Of a DNA stretch of 64,000 bases, positions 44,243 to 53,156 are shown piece after piece. The position numbers and the translations under genes were made by a program. The stretch is from JAJYIV01 sp964499955 (lineage in GTDB: Bacteria > Patescibacteriota > Patescibacteriia > UBA9934 > GWF2-40-263), in contig CAZCMI010000001.1 of assembly GCA_964499955.1 (NCBI GenBank), forward strand, positions 50,315 to 114,314, in the 5' to 3' direction. A model generated the notes under the pieces. The model did not search any database, was not told where the DNA came from, and saw nothing but the letters and a program-made list of their open reading frames with translations. Position 1 is the stretch's first letter, and each line of letters begins with the position of its first letter.

Positions 44243-46366
44243 CTAGAACGCGTAGCGGAACACGTGCGCACGGCCGTCCCGGACGGCGAACCATTCGTCC
44301 GCCGTTTCCTTCGCCCGCGCCACGATGGCGGGGGCGTCCCACCAGTAGTCGTCCACCACGTAGTAGACCTCGCGGATGCGGCCGTATTCGCACCAGTCGC
44401 CGCAGCGTTCCTCCGCCCAGGCGGCGGCGGCCCATGCCGTTTCCCGCGACGGGTCGGCGTTCATGTCCAGGAACAGCGCGTACATGTGCCCGCCGGTGGG
44501 AATGGGATAGAAGAACTGGTCGCCGTAGTAGCGGAAGCCCACGCCGGTGAGGGCGGCGGCGGACACGCTTTGGTGGGCCAGCGCCACGTACGGCCCCTCC
44601 GCCCGCTGTTCGATGAGCCGCACCGCTTCGACATTGGCCGCGGAGACGTTGTATCCGTGGCCTTTTTGATAGGCGTCGTCGCGCGGATAGGCGGCGTACC
44701 ACAGGGCGGGCAGGGCGGCGGCCGCGACGGCCAGCGTCAGGATGCGCACGGCGGCGGGGGCGTGGGTGAGCCGCGCGGAGAACCGCACCAGCCCGGCGAC
44801 GGCCAAGGGAGCCAGGCCGAACAGGGCGAGCGGCAGCAGGCGATCCGCGTAGTTCAGGCGTTCGTAATCAATGAGGAAGGAAAAGTCCGTTACGGCGGCG
44901 AGCAGCACGCCGTTCACGAGCATCATGCCCGCGAAGGCCAGGGACGCCAGGCGCAGGGGGCGTCCCGACGTGCGCCACCCGTAGGCGGAGAGGGCCAGCC
45001 ACGCGGCGCCGGCGAGCCACCCCGCCCACACGGCGAAATCCAGGAACGGGCGGAAGGGGAAGCCTACGACGGGCGGCCGGGGTACCAGAGCGGCCAAACG
45101 GGCGAGCGCCCCGTCCGGTTGGAAGGCCGGTTGGCCGGTTTGCCAGGCAAGCACGGCGAAGGCCAGCGGCAACAACACGGCCCCCACGCCCACGATAACG
45201 CCGCGCGGCACGGCGGCCCACGCGGCTTTCAACCGAGGGACGCGCCGCGGATCGGCGGCGAGATAGGCGGCGAACAACAGGGCGGGCAGCCCGGCCACCG
45301 GGTGGATGGCGAGCGCCGCCAAGGCCGGGAGGAACAGGGCGAGCGGCCCCGGACGTTCGTCACGGGCCAGGGCGGGGACGGCCGCCGGCACCAACAGCAA
45401 AATCCACAGGTTCGCCAGGCCTTGGGGGGTGGTAATGGCGAATCCCGCTAGTGGCAGCAGGAACAGGCCAAACAGGGCGAAGGCCGCGTGCCGCCGGTCC
45501 TTGGCGACGTGCAAAGCAGCGCCCATCCAGGCGAAGGGAAGCAGCAGGGCCGCGAGTAGCGGCAGCAGGAACCGGTCCGCGGCTTCCACGGGCAGGGCGA
45601 AGGCGTGGTGCAGGAACGCCACCAGCACGTATTGACCCACGTAATACGGCTGTTTCGGTTCGATGGCGCCGTGTTCCACCACCAGCCGTTCCGCCGCTTG
45701 ATGGATGAACGGGTCGAAGCCCGTCCCGAGCGGAAAGACCGTCCACGGCACGCTCACGAAGGTGAACACAGCCGCCGACGCTAGAACAACGGACAGCAGG
45801 CGTTCGCGCCCACGGCTCCACAATGCGGCGAGGAACGCCCCGGCGGCGGCCATCGCGGCGAAGGCGGCGGGAGCAACTGCGCGCCAGGGGGAGGCCACCG
45901 CTTCCACCGTGGCCGAGTCGACCAGCACGCGGAAGGCGATGGCGAGTGCCAGCAACGCACCCGAGGCGCAGGCCAGCACGGCGGGCGGAATCCGGTGCGG
46001 GGCGTCCGACCAGGCGTCGTGCGCCAGCAGGGACGGCCGGGACCGCTTCATGGCCAAAAACGCGACGGGCGGAATGAGCAACGCCAGCGTCCACGCCAGC
46101 CAGTCGGGAAAGGAATGGAGATAATACGCCGCTGCCCCCACCAGCATAAGTGCGGAAAGCAGCATCCACGCACCCTGCCACCAGCGCAGCACGGGATGTT
46201 CGTCGGGGGCCACGGCGCGGCCGACCTGCGCCCCAAAGACGAACACGAACGCGGCGGCCAGAATCAGCCCGAATCCGGGCGACCGCCACGCGGCGGCATT
46301 CACGAGAAAACCGGCTAGAAGGAGCAGGCCCGGCATGCTAGAGTACAGGCCGAAAGAGGAAGGCAT
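44243..46366 (-). CDS. Large polytopic membrane protein, unknown
   Basis: 707 residues on the minus strand from the ATG at 46366 (a TTG two codons earlier is possible). About 15 or more hydrophobic spans fill residues 10-540. A soluble C-terminal part follows (about 560-707, with AEERCGDWCEYGRIREVYYVVDDYWWD). The alternation of long hydrophobic blocks with an end domain recalls oligosaccharyl/glycosyl-transferase-like (GT-C) proteins, but no DXD or WWDYG-type motif is clear. It is transcribed away from the CDP-alcohol transferase gene. Confidence 0.7.
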   Translation of the reverse strand: MPSSFGLYSSMPGLLLLAGFLVNAAAWRSPGFGLILAAAFVFVFGAQVGRAVAPDEHPVLRWWQGAWMLLSALMLVGAAAYYLHSFPDWLAWTLALLIPPVAFLAMKRSRPSLLAHDAWSDAPHRIPPAVLACASGALLALAIAFRVLVDSATVEAVASPWRAVAPAAFAAMAAAGAFLAALWSRGRERLLSVVLASAAVFTFVSVPWTVFPLGTGFDPFIHQAAERLVVEHGAIEPKQPYYVGQYVLVAFLHHAFALPVEAADRFLLPLLAALLLPFAWMGAALHVAKDRRHAAFALFGLFLLPLAGFAITTPQGLANLWILLLVPAAVPALARDERPGPLALFLPALAALAIHPVAGLPALLFAAYLAADPRRVPRLKAAWAAVPRGVIVGVGAVLLPLAFAVLAWQTGQPAFQPDGALARLAALVPRPPVVGFPFRPFLDFAVWAGWLAGAAWLALSAYGWRTSGRPLRLASLAFAGMMLVNGVLLAAVTDFSFLIDYERLNYADRLLPLALFGLAPLAVAGLVRFSARLTHAPAAVRILTLAVAAAALPALWYAAYPRDDAYQKGHGYNVSAANVEAVRLIEQRAEGPYVALAHQSVSAAALTGVGFRYYGDQFFYPIPTGGHMYALFLDMNADPSRETAWAAAAWAEERCGDWCEYGRIREVYYVVDDYWWDAPAIVARAKETADEWFAVRDGRAHVFRYAF

Positions 46367-46387
46367 AGGCAAAAATCATTTGCCCTA

Positions 46388-46395
46388 AGTATACA
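46388..46395. promoter_or_regulatory. Overlapping divergent -10 elements
   Basis: The AGTATACA segment reads TATACA on the plus strand (46390-46395) and TATACT on the minus strand (46393-46388). Only 45 bases separate the two start codons. Confidence 0.45.
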
Positions 46396-46411
46396 GGAAA
46401 GACGTCGTGGT

Positions 46412-46993
46412 ATGGCCTTCGCACGCGACCCGCACAAACTTTTCCCGCATGACAAGCTGTTCGCCGCCACCATCCTGCGGCTGGTGCCGGATTTCGTTTC
46501 GCCGAACATGGTCACCATCCTGCGGTTCGTACTGACGCCGTTCGTGCTGTTCTTGATGATCATGGAAGATTGGAACGTCGCCGTGCCGTTGTTCCTGCTC
46601 GTCGCGTTCACGGACGCCTTGGACGGTTCGCTGGCCCGCGTGCGCCGCAAGGTTACCGCCTGGGGCACGTTTTACGATCCCGTCGCGGACAAACTGCTGA
46701 TCGGTTCGGTGGTGCTGATCATCGTGGCGAAGTACGTCAATCCGTGGTTCGCCCTGCTGATCTTGCTGATGGAAGTGCTGATCATCGCGGGCGGGCTGTG
46801 GCGCAAGCGCCAGGGCGTGGTGATGTCGGCCAACGTCTTCGGCAAAACCAAGATGTTCCTGCAGGTGGCGGGCGTGAGTTTCCTGTTGTTCGCCGTGTGG
46901 TCCGGCGTGAGTTTGTTCGTGCCGTTGTCCGTGGGGACGCTGTCCGTGGCCATCGTCTTCGCTGTCATCAGTTTGTTCACCTACGGGTTATGA
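46412..46993 (+). CDS. CDP-alcohol phosphatidyltransferase (PgsA-like)
   Basis: 193 residues with five to six membrane spans. The full family motif is present: Asp68, Asp71-Gly72, Ala75-Arg76, Gly85, Asp89, Asp93 (in DALDGSLARVRRKVTAWG, then DPVADK). The enzyme joins a CDP-linked lipid to an alcohol phosphate, most often glycerol-3-phosphate for phosphatidylglycerol. An inositol or other head group cannot be excluded. The gene is coupled by ATGA to a GT39-like enzyme. Confidence 0.85.
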   Translation: MAFARDPHKLFPHDKLFAATILRLVPDFVSPNMVTILRFVLTPFVLFLMIMEDWNVAVPLFLLVAFTDALDGSLARVRRKVTAWGTFYDPVADKLLIGSVVLIIVAKYVNPWFALLILLMEVLIIAGGLWRKRQGVVMSANVFGKTKMFLQVAGVSFLLFAVWSGVSLFVPLSVGTLSVAIVFAVISLFTYGL

Positions 46994-48759
46994 GGCGTCC
47001 CGGCACCGTCGCGTTGTGGCTGGCCGCCGCCGCGTTGTGTTGCGCGTCGTTCGTTTTGTGGCGGCACGGGTTTACGTTCCTGTCGCCGGACGAATCGGCC
47101 AACGCGTTCTTTGCGCGCACGTTTGCGGAGACGGGGCGGCTGTTCGTGGAAGAACCGTTGAACGCCGAGCTGGGGGACGCGCTGTATCCGCGCAGCGTCA
47201 TTTCCCTGGGCGCGCGGGTGGTGCCGGTGGGATTTTTCGGGGTGCCGTTGGTGTTCGGTGCCGTGGCGGCCGCGTTCGGCCCCTGGGCGATGGCAGCCGT
47301 GACGCCGCTGTTGGCCGCGTTGACCGTGCTGGCGTGGGCGGCTGTCTGCGGGCGGTTGTTCGGCGAGCGGATCGGGTGGCTTTCCGGCATGCTCTTCGCC
47401 GTGCATCCGGCGCTGTGGTACTACGCCTCGCGTTCGTTCATGCCGAATGTGCCGTTCCTGGCGTTTTTGACGTTCGCGGCGTTTTTCCTGGTGGCGCGGC
47501 CGTTTGCGGACGGTCGGGCGGGGAGGTGGATGGAGAAGGTCGTTGGGGCGCGGAAGGAACTTCTGCCTTTGTTGGATGCCGCGTGCGCCGGGCTGTGCTT
47601 TGGCGCGGCGTTGTTGATTCGCCCGGCGGAAGGACTGTGGGCTGGCGCGGCGATGGCGGCCGTGCTGTGGTGGACGCGCGCCAAGGGCCGGGCGATGTGG
47701 CGCATGCCAGCCGCGTTCGCCGTGGCGTGTTTGGTGGCGTTGGCGCCTTGGCCGTTGTTGAACCGGGACTTGTACGGCGGCGCGCTCAACACGGGGTATA
47801 CGCCGACCGCCACGGTATCCTCTGATGACAATGGGAGGGCGGGCTACGCGGCTCCCGACGACAGAGATCCGACGACCATGAGGGAGGCCGACGTGAAGGA
47901 GGCCGAACCGGGTTGGCAGGAGATGTCGGGACGGGAGGCGACTGAAGCGGCGTCGTTGCGCGACCGGATCGAAACCGCGCTGGAACCTGTGCTGCCGTTC
48001 GGCGTCCATCCGCGCCTGGCGTGGGGGGAATTCCAGATGTACGGCTGGGGCATGTTCTGGTGGATGTTCTTGCTCGCCGCCGTTGGCGTCCCCGCGTTCT
48101 TCCGTTCGCAACAAGGGCGGGCGGGCGCGCGTTGGCGGTATGCCGCGCTGGCCGCGGGCGTGTCGGGCTGGTTGTGGATCATGTACGGCAGCTGGAGTTT
48201 CCACGACAATCCCGACCCGACCCAAATCACCATCGGCAATTCGCACGTGCGGTATTGGCTGCCGATCTTCCTGCTGATGACGCCGCTTGCTGCCGCCGGC
48301 GTGGATTGGGCGCTCGGGCATCTGCGTTCCGCGCGGGCACGTGCCGTTCTGCTCGGCGGGTTGTTTGCCGTCCTCCTGGCGTTGTGCGTGCGCACGGCGT
48401 GGTTCATGCCACAGGACGGCCTGCGCGACGCCTTGGCCGCCCTGGAACAATCCGCCATCGCGCGGGAACGCGTGCTGGCCCGCACGGAGCCGGACGCCGT
48501 GGTCATCGTGGACCGGGCGGACAAGATCCTCTTCCCGCACCGTCGCGTGCTCTATCCCCTGCGGGAGGAGCGCACCTACGCGCTCATGCCCCTCATCGCC
48601 GCGCGCGCGCCGTTGTATTATTACGGCATCACCTTCCCGCCGCGAGACGTCGCCTGGCTGAACGCGGAAAAACTGCCGCCGCTCGGCCTGCAGATCGAAG
48701 CGGTGGAGACCGTCGGGGAGGAGACGCTGTATCGGATTTGGGAGGCGGCGAGTGAGTAG
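46990..48759 (+). CDS. GT39/ArnT-like membrane glycosyltransferase
   Basis: 589 residues with about ten spans. The first extracytoplasmic loop holds the acidic DE pair (FLSPDESANAFFARTFAETG), as in PMT/ArnT-type GT-C enzymes that use polyprenyl-phosphate sugars. A central hydrophilic insert (about 275-335) and a C-terminal soluble part are present. Supply of its donor by the DPM1-like enzymes at 29612 and 40798 is plausible. The acceptor could be lipid or surface protein. Confidence 0.7.
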   Translation: MRRPGTVALWLAAAALCCASFVLWRHGFTFLSPDESANAFFARTFAETGRLFVEEPLNAELGDALYPRSVISLGARVVPVGFFGVPLVFGAVAAAFGPWAMAAVTPLLAALTVLAWAAVCGRLFGERIGWLSGMLFAVHPALWYYASRSFMPNVPFLAFLTFAAFFLVARPFADGRAGRWMEKVVGARKELLPLLDAACAGLCFGAALLIRPAEGLWAGAAMAAVLWWTRAKGRAMWRMPAAFAVACLVALAPWPLLNRDLYGGALNTGYTPTATVSSDDNGRAGYAAPDDRDPTTMREADVKEAEPGWQEMSGREATEAASLRDRIETALEPVLPFGVHPRLAWGEFQMYGWGMFWWMFLLAAVGVPAFFRSQQGRAGARWRYAALAAGVSGWLWIMYGSWSFHDNPDPTQITIGNSHVRYWLPIFLLMTPLAAAGVDWALGHLRSARARAVLLGGLFAVLLALCVRTAWFMPQDGLRDALAALEQSAIARERVLARTEPDAVVIVDRADKILFPHRRVLYPLREERTYALMPLIAARAPLYYYGITFPPRDVAWLNAEKLPPLGLQIEAVETVGEETLYRIWEAASE

Positions 48760-48798
48760 GTATGTCGATGCCATGGTGCCGAATCGGCGCACGACCAT

Positions 48799-49605
48799 AT
48801 GAAAAAACATCTCCCCATTATCACCGCTGCCGTTCTCGCCGCCGCCCCCGCGGTGTTGTTCGGCTGGTTGGCGTGGCAGGAATTAGTGCCGGGCGGCACG
48901 TTTCGTGCGGCCTGGGAGCCGGGGGAGCGGTCGTCGTTCATCGACCCGATCCGGCCGGACCAGCGCGTGCTGCCGCCGTCGCGCGCGGGCGGGGAGCGCC
49001 AGCAGGCCGTGGTAGGCGATCCCGTCTACACCTTCCTGCATCCGCACCGGCATTTCGACGCCGTGTCCTTGGAAATCCGCTTCCGCAACGAAGGCGTGCC
49101 GATCATTGAAGCGGGCGGGTTGGTGCAGGCCGGGCCGGACGAAATCTACGACCTGCATCCGGTGGACAACCTGCTCATCGACGGGTCGGCGTGGCCGCGC
49201 TTGGAAGAAGACGGCTATGCGTTGTTGCAACGTCAGCCGACATATGCGAGCGTCGACGCATTTTTCCAACAGCCGCCCCCGCCGGAGCGCATGGCGACGT
49301 ATCGCTGCGACCGCTGCACGTGGGAAGGGTCTCCGCGCCTGCTGCCGGAGCTTGATCTCGATGCGGCGGGCGTGGACTTCGTCATTGCCCGGTATGAAAC
49401 GCCGCGCCAGGAAGGAAGTTGGAAGGTGGCGACGGTCGATTTGGACCCGTCCAAGATGCTGGCCCAGCGTGGAGCGTGGAAGGTCGTTCTGTCCGCACCC
49501 GGTGCGGGGAAGGACGGCCGCGCCGTGGTGGTGAACCGTCTGGAAGCGACCTTCCGCCGTGACACGCTGCGGGAAGAACTGCGCAAACGCATGCCCTGGC
49601 TATGA
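48799..49605 (+). CDS. Unknown membrane-anchored extracytoplasmic protein
   Basis: 268 residues. There is a single N-terminal span (about 5-27), then an extracytoplasmic domain with beta-sandwich-like strands (HRHFDAVSLEIRFRNEGVPIIEAG) and one CDRC pair. No known family. The end overlaps the next small membrane-protein gene as ATGA, so the two probably act together. Confidence 0.7.
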   Translation: MKKHLPIITAAVLAAAPAVLFGWLAWQELVPGGTFRAAWEPGERSSFIDPIRPDQRVLPPSRAGGERQQAVVGDPVYTFLHPHRHFDAVSLEIRFRNEGVPIIEAGGLVQAGPDEIYDLHPVDNLLIDGSAWPRLEEDGYALLQRQPTYASVDAFFQQPPPPERMATYRCDRCTWEGSPRLLPELDLDAAGVDFVIARYETPRQEGSWKVATVDLDPSKMLAQRGAWKVVLSAPGAGKDGRAVVVNRLEATFRRDTLREELRKRMPWL

Positions 49606-49976
49606 AAAACCCCCTGCATCGGAGCAACCCATGGGAGTCGGCGGCGCGCATCGTGCTGGCGGCGTCCTTGGCGTGGTACGCCGCGTTCTGGCTGGCCGAC
49701 GCGCTGCGGCCGGGTTTCGTTTCCCGATATCTGTCCGTGCATTGGTTCCTGCTGGTAGCCCTGGCTTGCGCCGGCTGGCTGCTCGTTCTTGGGGTCACAT
49801 CCGCCAAATGGACGAAGATACCACGCGCATGGCTGCTGCTTGCGCTGCCCGCCGGACTCTTGGCAGGATGGGTGGCGTGGCGCGTCGGTGCCGGGGCGGG
49901 GGAATACCGCGTCTTGCTGGCCCTGCTCGCCTTCACCGCACCGTTTGCCTTGTCGCATGTTCGCCACTCTTCCTAA
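49602..49976 (+). CDS. Unknown small membrane protein
   Basis: 124 residues with three or four membrane spans and almost no soluble part. The start is fixed by the ATGA overlap with the upstream gene. No motif recognised; a partner for the preceding anchored protein is the only contextual suggestion. Confidence 0.65.
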   Translation: MKNPLHRSNPWESAARIVLAASLAWYAAFWLADALRPGFVSRYLSVHWFLLVALACAGWLLVLGVTSAKWTKIPRAWLLLALPAGLLAGWVAWRVGAGAGEYRVLLALLAFTAPFALSHVRHSS

Positions 49977-49988
49977 CTTCTCCTGCGT

Positions 49989-50396
49989 ATGCCCGACTGC
50001 CTCTTTTGCAACATCGCCGCGCGTGAAATCCCCGGGGAAATCGTGTACGAAGACGACCGTACGCTGGCGTTCCTCGACATCCGGCCGATCAATCCCGGCC
50101 ACACGCTGATCATTCCGAAGCGGCACGCGGAAAATTTCGCCGTCACACCGCCGGAAGATATCGCCGCCGTCATGGCCGCGGCACAGAAATTGGCCCCCGC
50201 CATTTTGCGCGCCACGGGCGCCGAGGCGTTCAATTTTTCCACCAACAACGGTCGGGCCGCCGGGCAGGTCGTCTTCCACACGCATTTCCACCTGATGCCG
50301 CGCCTCCCCAAGGACGGCTACGAGCATTGGCGCGGGCCGGACGTCCCGGCGGATTTGGCGTCGGTGGGGGAGAAGATTCGCGCGGCGTTGGCATAG
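49989..50396 (+). CDS. HIT family hydrolase/transferase
   Basis: 135 residues with the histidine triad HTHFHLMPR (His97, His99, His101) and an N-terminal zinc-type pair CLFC (Cys4, Cys7), both standard in the Hint branch. It cleaves nucleoside 5'-phosphoramidates or dinucleotides. A housekeeping gene, here last in its unit and followed by a terminator that overlaps the next promoter. Confidence 0.95.
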   Translation: MPDCLFCNIAAREIPGEIVYEDDRTLAFLDIRPINPGHTLIIPKRHAENFAVTPPEDIAAVMAAAQKLAPAILRATGAEAFNFSTNNGRAAGQVVFHTHFHLMPRLPKDGYEHWRGPDVPADLASVGEKIRAALA

Positions 50397-50404
50397 GCCG
50401 CGCG

Positions 50405-50444
50405 TTGACGGGCCGGGCGGGTTCGCGTAGCATGCGAACTCGCC
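50405..50444 (+). promoter_or_regulatory. Promoter embedded in a terminator hairpin
   Basis: TTGACG (50405-50410)-17-TAGCAT (50428-50433). The -10 is the loop of an 11-base-pair stem (GGCGGGTTCGC with GCGAACTCGCC, about 50417-50444) followed by CTTTTT. The hairpin would terminate the HIT gene while the same bases start the next transcript. Confidence 0.65.
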
Positions 50445-50486
50445 CTTTTTCTCTCCCACCCCGGCATCGCCGGAGAAAGGAAGCAC

Positions 50487-51140
50487 GTGTTCGCCACGCA
50501 AACGTATCGCCTCGCCGCCATCGCCCGGGATATTTTCCACGGCTTGGCCGCGGGGAAGCCCGAGGTCCGTCGGCTCATCGCTCCGCTGATGGAAGAGCGC
50601 ATCCGGGAATTTGTCCCGGACGACGCCGATCCGGATCCGCGGGTCGTCCTCGTCTCCTTCGTGGGTGCGGACGGCCGGGCAGACGCGCATGAGCCGCGTG
50701 GACCCGTCTCGTTGCATGTGCACACGCGGTACAACGCGACGGTGGTGCGCGTGCCGTTCCTGGTCGTGGATCTCCGGGTCCGCGCCGGGACGTGGTTCTT
50801 CCTCTTCCTTCTGCGGGAGCTGGAGTCCCTGCGTCTCGCACGCATCCGTGCGGCCGAGGCCGACGAGGGCGCCATGTTCTACGGTCCCCGGGCCGACCAG
50901 GACGCGGCAGCGGCGCATCGGTTCGTCGGCACCTTGCTGGAGCGCGTCGCAGGGCCGTTCTTCAACCCCCGCCTGCGCAAGGTGCGTCGGGCCGCCCCAG
51001 CGGATCGCCGTTCGGTGGCAGACACGCTCGCGGAAGATTTCTGCGAGGAAATACGCTACGTGTGGCAAAGCTGGCCCGGCATGGACGCCGCCTGCCGCGC
51101 GTTCATCGCCGACGCCCTCTTCCACGGGGCCGACGTCTGA
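50487..51140 (+). CDS. Unknown soluble protein
   Basis: 217 residues from a GTG preceded by AAAGGAAG. No signal peptide or membrane span is clear. There is a mixed alpha/beta first half with charged strands (VVLVSFVGADGRADAHEPRGPVS) and a helical second half. No family is recognised. It has its own promoter and terminator. Its GAG/CTC-leaning codons resemble the 3.7-9.9 kb block more than its neighbours, so it may have been acquired with similar material. Confidence 0.65.
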   Translation: MFATQTYRLAAIARDIFHGLAAGKPEVRRLIAPLMEERIREFVPDDADPDPRVVLVSFVGADGRADAHEPRGPVSLHVHTRYNATVVRVPFLVVDLRVRAGTWFFLFLLRELESLRLARIRAAEADEGAMFYGPRADQDAAAAHRFVGTLLERVAGPFFNPRLRKVRRAAPADRRSVADTLAEDFCEEIRYVWQSWPGMDAACRAFIADALFHGADV

Positions 51141-51164
51141 TCTCCTGCGGGGGGTCTTTTTTTT
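51139..51164 (+). terminator. Intrinsic terminator
   Basis: Short stem GATCTCC/GGGGGTC with G-T pairs, followed by eight T. It overlaps the stop codon of the preceding gene. Confidence 0.65.
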
Positions 51165-51180
51165 ATCCGCCGCGGGCGTC

Positions 51181-51209
51181 TTGCCTCGCGCCAAAAAGGA
51201 CGGTAACGT
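51181..51209 (+). promoter_or_regulatory. Promoter TTGCCT-17-TAACGT
   Basis: Weak hexamers with exact 17-base spacing, 9 bases upstream of the rmlB start codon. Confidence 0.4.
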
Positions 51210-51218
51210 GGGCGCATT

Positions 51219-52223
51219 ATGAAGATTCTCGTTACCGGCGGCTGCGGCTTCATCGGCTCGAATTTCATCCGGTCCCTGCTGGCCCGGCGCCCCGACGTTT
51301 CCCTCGTGAACCTGGACGCGCTGACGTATGCCGGCAACCCGGCCAACCTGCGCTCCGTTGAAAACGATCCGCGCTACGCCTTCGTCCGCGGCGACATTAC
51401 GGACGCGGCGTTGTTGGATCGCTTGTTCACCGAGCATGCGTTCGACGCCGTCGTGAACTACGCGGCCGAAACCCACGTGGACCGTTCCATTTTGGACCCG
51501 GACGTGTTTTTGCGAACCAACGTCATGGGCACGCACCGCCTGCTGGAAGCCGCGAAGAAATTCGGCGTGAAGAAATTCGTGCAGATTTCCACGGACGAAG
51601 TGTACGGGGAAGTGCTCGAGGGCGAGGCGAAGGAAGACCATCCGTTTGCCCCGCGCAGTCCGTATTCCGCTTCCAAGGCCGCCGCGGACCACCTCTGCCG
51701 CGCCTACGCCGAAACCTACGGCCTCCCCGTGGTCGTCACCCACGGCGCCAACATGTACGGTCCGTACCACTATCCCGAGAAGGTCATCCCGCTGTTCATC
51801 ACCAACCTGATGGAAGGAAAGAAGGTTCCGTTGTACGGCGAGGGCGCGCAAATCCGCGAGTGGATGCACATCGAGGACCACGCGCGCGCCATCGAACTGA
51901 TTTTGGAGAAGGGGAACGGCGGCGACGTGTACAATATCGGCACGGGGGAGCGTTTCAGCAACCTGGAGCTGACGCGCAAGATCCTGGCGGCGATGGAAAA
52001 GGGGGAGGAGCACATCGAACGCGTGAAGGACCGCGCCGGGCACGACGCCCGCTACGCCTTGGACGCCCGCCGCCTGCGCGCCCTGGGCTGGGCGCCGTCC
52101 ATCTCCTTCAACGACGGCTTGCGGCAGACCATCGCCTGGTACCGGGAAAACGAAGCGTGGTGGAAGCCCATCAAAAGCGGGGAATATATCGCCTATTACA
52201 AAACGCAGTACCACGACCGGTAA
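51219..52223 (+). CDS. rmlB: dTDP-glucose 4,6-dehydratase
   Basis: 334 residues. VTGGCGFIGSNFIR (5-18) binds NAD. STDEVYGEV supplies the Thr125-Asp126-Glu127 catalytic triplet, and PYSASKAAADH contains Tyr149 and Lys153. It converts dTDP-glucose to dTDP-4-keto-6-deoxyglucose, the branch point to rhamnose. One base separates it from the reductase-like gene, and the thymidylyltransferase gene lies 1.8 kb further on. Confidence 0.92.
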   Translation: MKILVTGGCGFIGSNFIRSLLARRPDVSLVNLDALTYAGNPANLRSVENDPRYAFVRGDITDAALLDRLFTEHAFDAVVNYAAETHVDRSILDPDVFLRTNVMGTHRLLEAAKKFGVKKFVQISTDEVYGEVLEGEAKEDHPFAPRSPYSASKAAADHLCRAYAETYGLPVVVTHGANMYGPYHYPEKVIPLFITNLMEGKKVPLYGEGAQIREWMHIEDHARAIELILEKGNGGDVYNIGTGERFSNLELTRKILAAMEKGEEHIERVKDRAGHDARYALDARRLRALGWAPSISFNDGLRQTIAWYRENEAWWKPIKSGEYIAYYKTQYHDR

Positions 52224-52224
52224 T

Positions 52225-53070
52225 ATGAAGATCCTCATTTTCGGCAAAGGCATGGTGGGAAGCCGCTGCGCGGAGGCGTGGCCCGACGCCGTGTTGTCCG
52301 ACGTCCGCGTCGTCACGAAAGAGGACGCCTTGGCGGAAATCCGCCGCCACAACCCCGACGCCGTGTTGAACGCCGCGGGCGTGACCGGCAAGCCGAACGT
52401 GGACTGGTGCGACCAGCCGGGCAACCAGCTGCCGACCATCCTCGGCAATACGCTCATGCCCATCGTGCTGGCCCAGGCCTGCCAGGAAGCGGGCGTGTAC
52501 CTGCTGCACGTCGGTTCCGGCTGCATCTTCTACGGCGACTCCCCGCACGCGGACAAGAAATGGCGCGAGGACGACTTCGGCAACCCGCTGCCCGCCTATT
52601 CCCGCAGCAAGTGGGCGGCCGACCTGGTGCTTTCCACCCTGCCGAACGTCGGGATCGCGCGCATCCGCATGCCGCTGGACCACCAGCCCGGTTCGCGCAA
52701 CCTCATCGACAAACTGGCAAAATACCCGAAGGTCATCGACGTGGAAAACAGCGTCACGGTGGTGGACGACATGGTGGACGCCTTCCGGCAGTTGCTCGAA
52801 AAGAAGGGGGAGGGGATTTTCCACGTGACTAATCCCGGCACGATCAAGCACCGCGAACTGCTGGGCTTGTACGAAGAACTGGTCGATCCGTCCCACACGA
52901 ACGAATGGATCACGGCCGAGGAATTGGTAACCACCGGGCTGGCCACGAAACTCCGCAGCAACAACTTCATGCATTCCAGCCGGTTGGAGGCGCTTGGGAT
53001 CCACATGCGTCCGGCGAAGGAGGCGTTGCGCGACACGATGGAAAAGTATGCCCGCTTGACCCGCCCGTAG
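52225..53070 (+). CDS. RmlD-like reductase, possibly bifunctional epimerase/reductase
   Basis: 281 residues of the RmlD substrate-binding SDR family: ILIFGKGMVGSR at the N-terminus, VLNAAGVTGKPNVDWC, SGCIFYGDSP and YSRSKWAADLVL with the YxxxK pair. The GKPNVDWCD and GCIFYGD segments look more like the plant-type NRS/ER epimerase-reductase than classical RmlD. This fits the absence of any rmlC gene in the window. It would turn dTDP-4-keto-6-deoxyglucose into dTDP-rhamnose. Confidence 0.75.
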   Translation: MKILIFGKGMVGSRCAEAWPDAVLSDVRVVTKEDALAEIRRHNPDAVLNAAGVTGKPNVDWCDQPGNQLPTILGNTLMPIVLAQACQEAGVYLLHVGSGCIFYGDSPHADKKWREDDFGNPLPAYSRSKWAADLVLSTLPNVGIARIRMPLDHQPGSRNLIDKLAKYPKVIDVENSVTVVDDMVDAFRQLLEKKGEGIFHVTNPGTIKHRELLGLYEELVDPSHTNEWITAEELVTTGLATKLRSNNFMHSSRLEALGIHMRPAKEALRDTMEKYARLTRP

Positions 53071-53084
53071 CCGCGTGTTAGGTT
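53056..53084 (+). promoter_or_regulatory. Promoter TTGACC-17-TAGGTT
   Basis: The -35 lies within the last codons of the reductase gene, the -10 just after its stop. It drives the Nudix-like gene through a leader of about 65 bases. Confidence 0.55.
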
Positions 53085-53156
53085 CGTGCGTCCGCCGCAT
53101 GGAGCGTGCGGACGATGCTTTCCGTGCGGAATGTGCGGGAAGAGGAGAACGAGTAC

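Noticed and set aside
51219..51300. rmlB read as a UDP-glucose/galactose 4-epimerase
   Set aside because: The TDE triplet in STDEVYG is characteristic of dTDP-glucose 4,6-dehydratases rather than GalE.
49233..52526. A 1097-codon minus-strand frame
   Set aside because: It crosses terminators, promoters and several well-supported plus-strand genes (HIT, rmlB) and has no recognisable domain.
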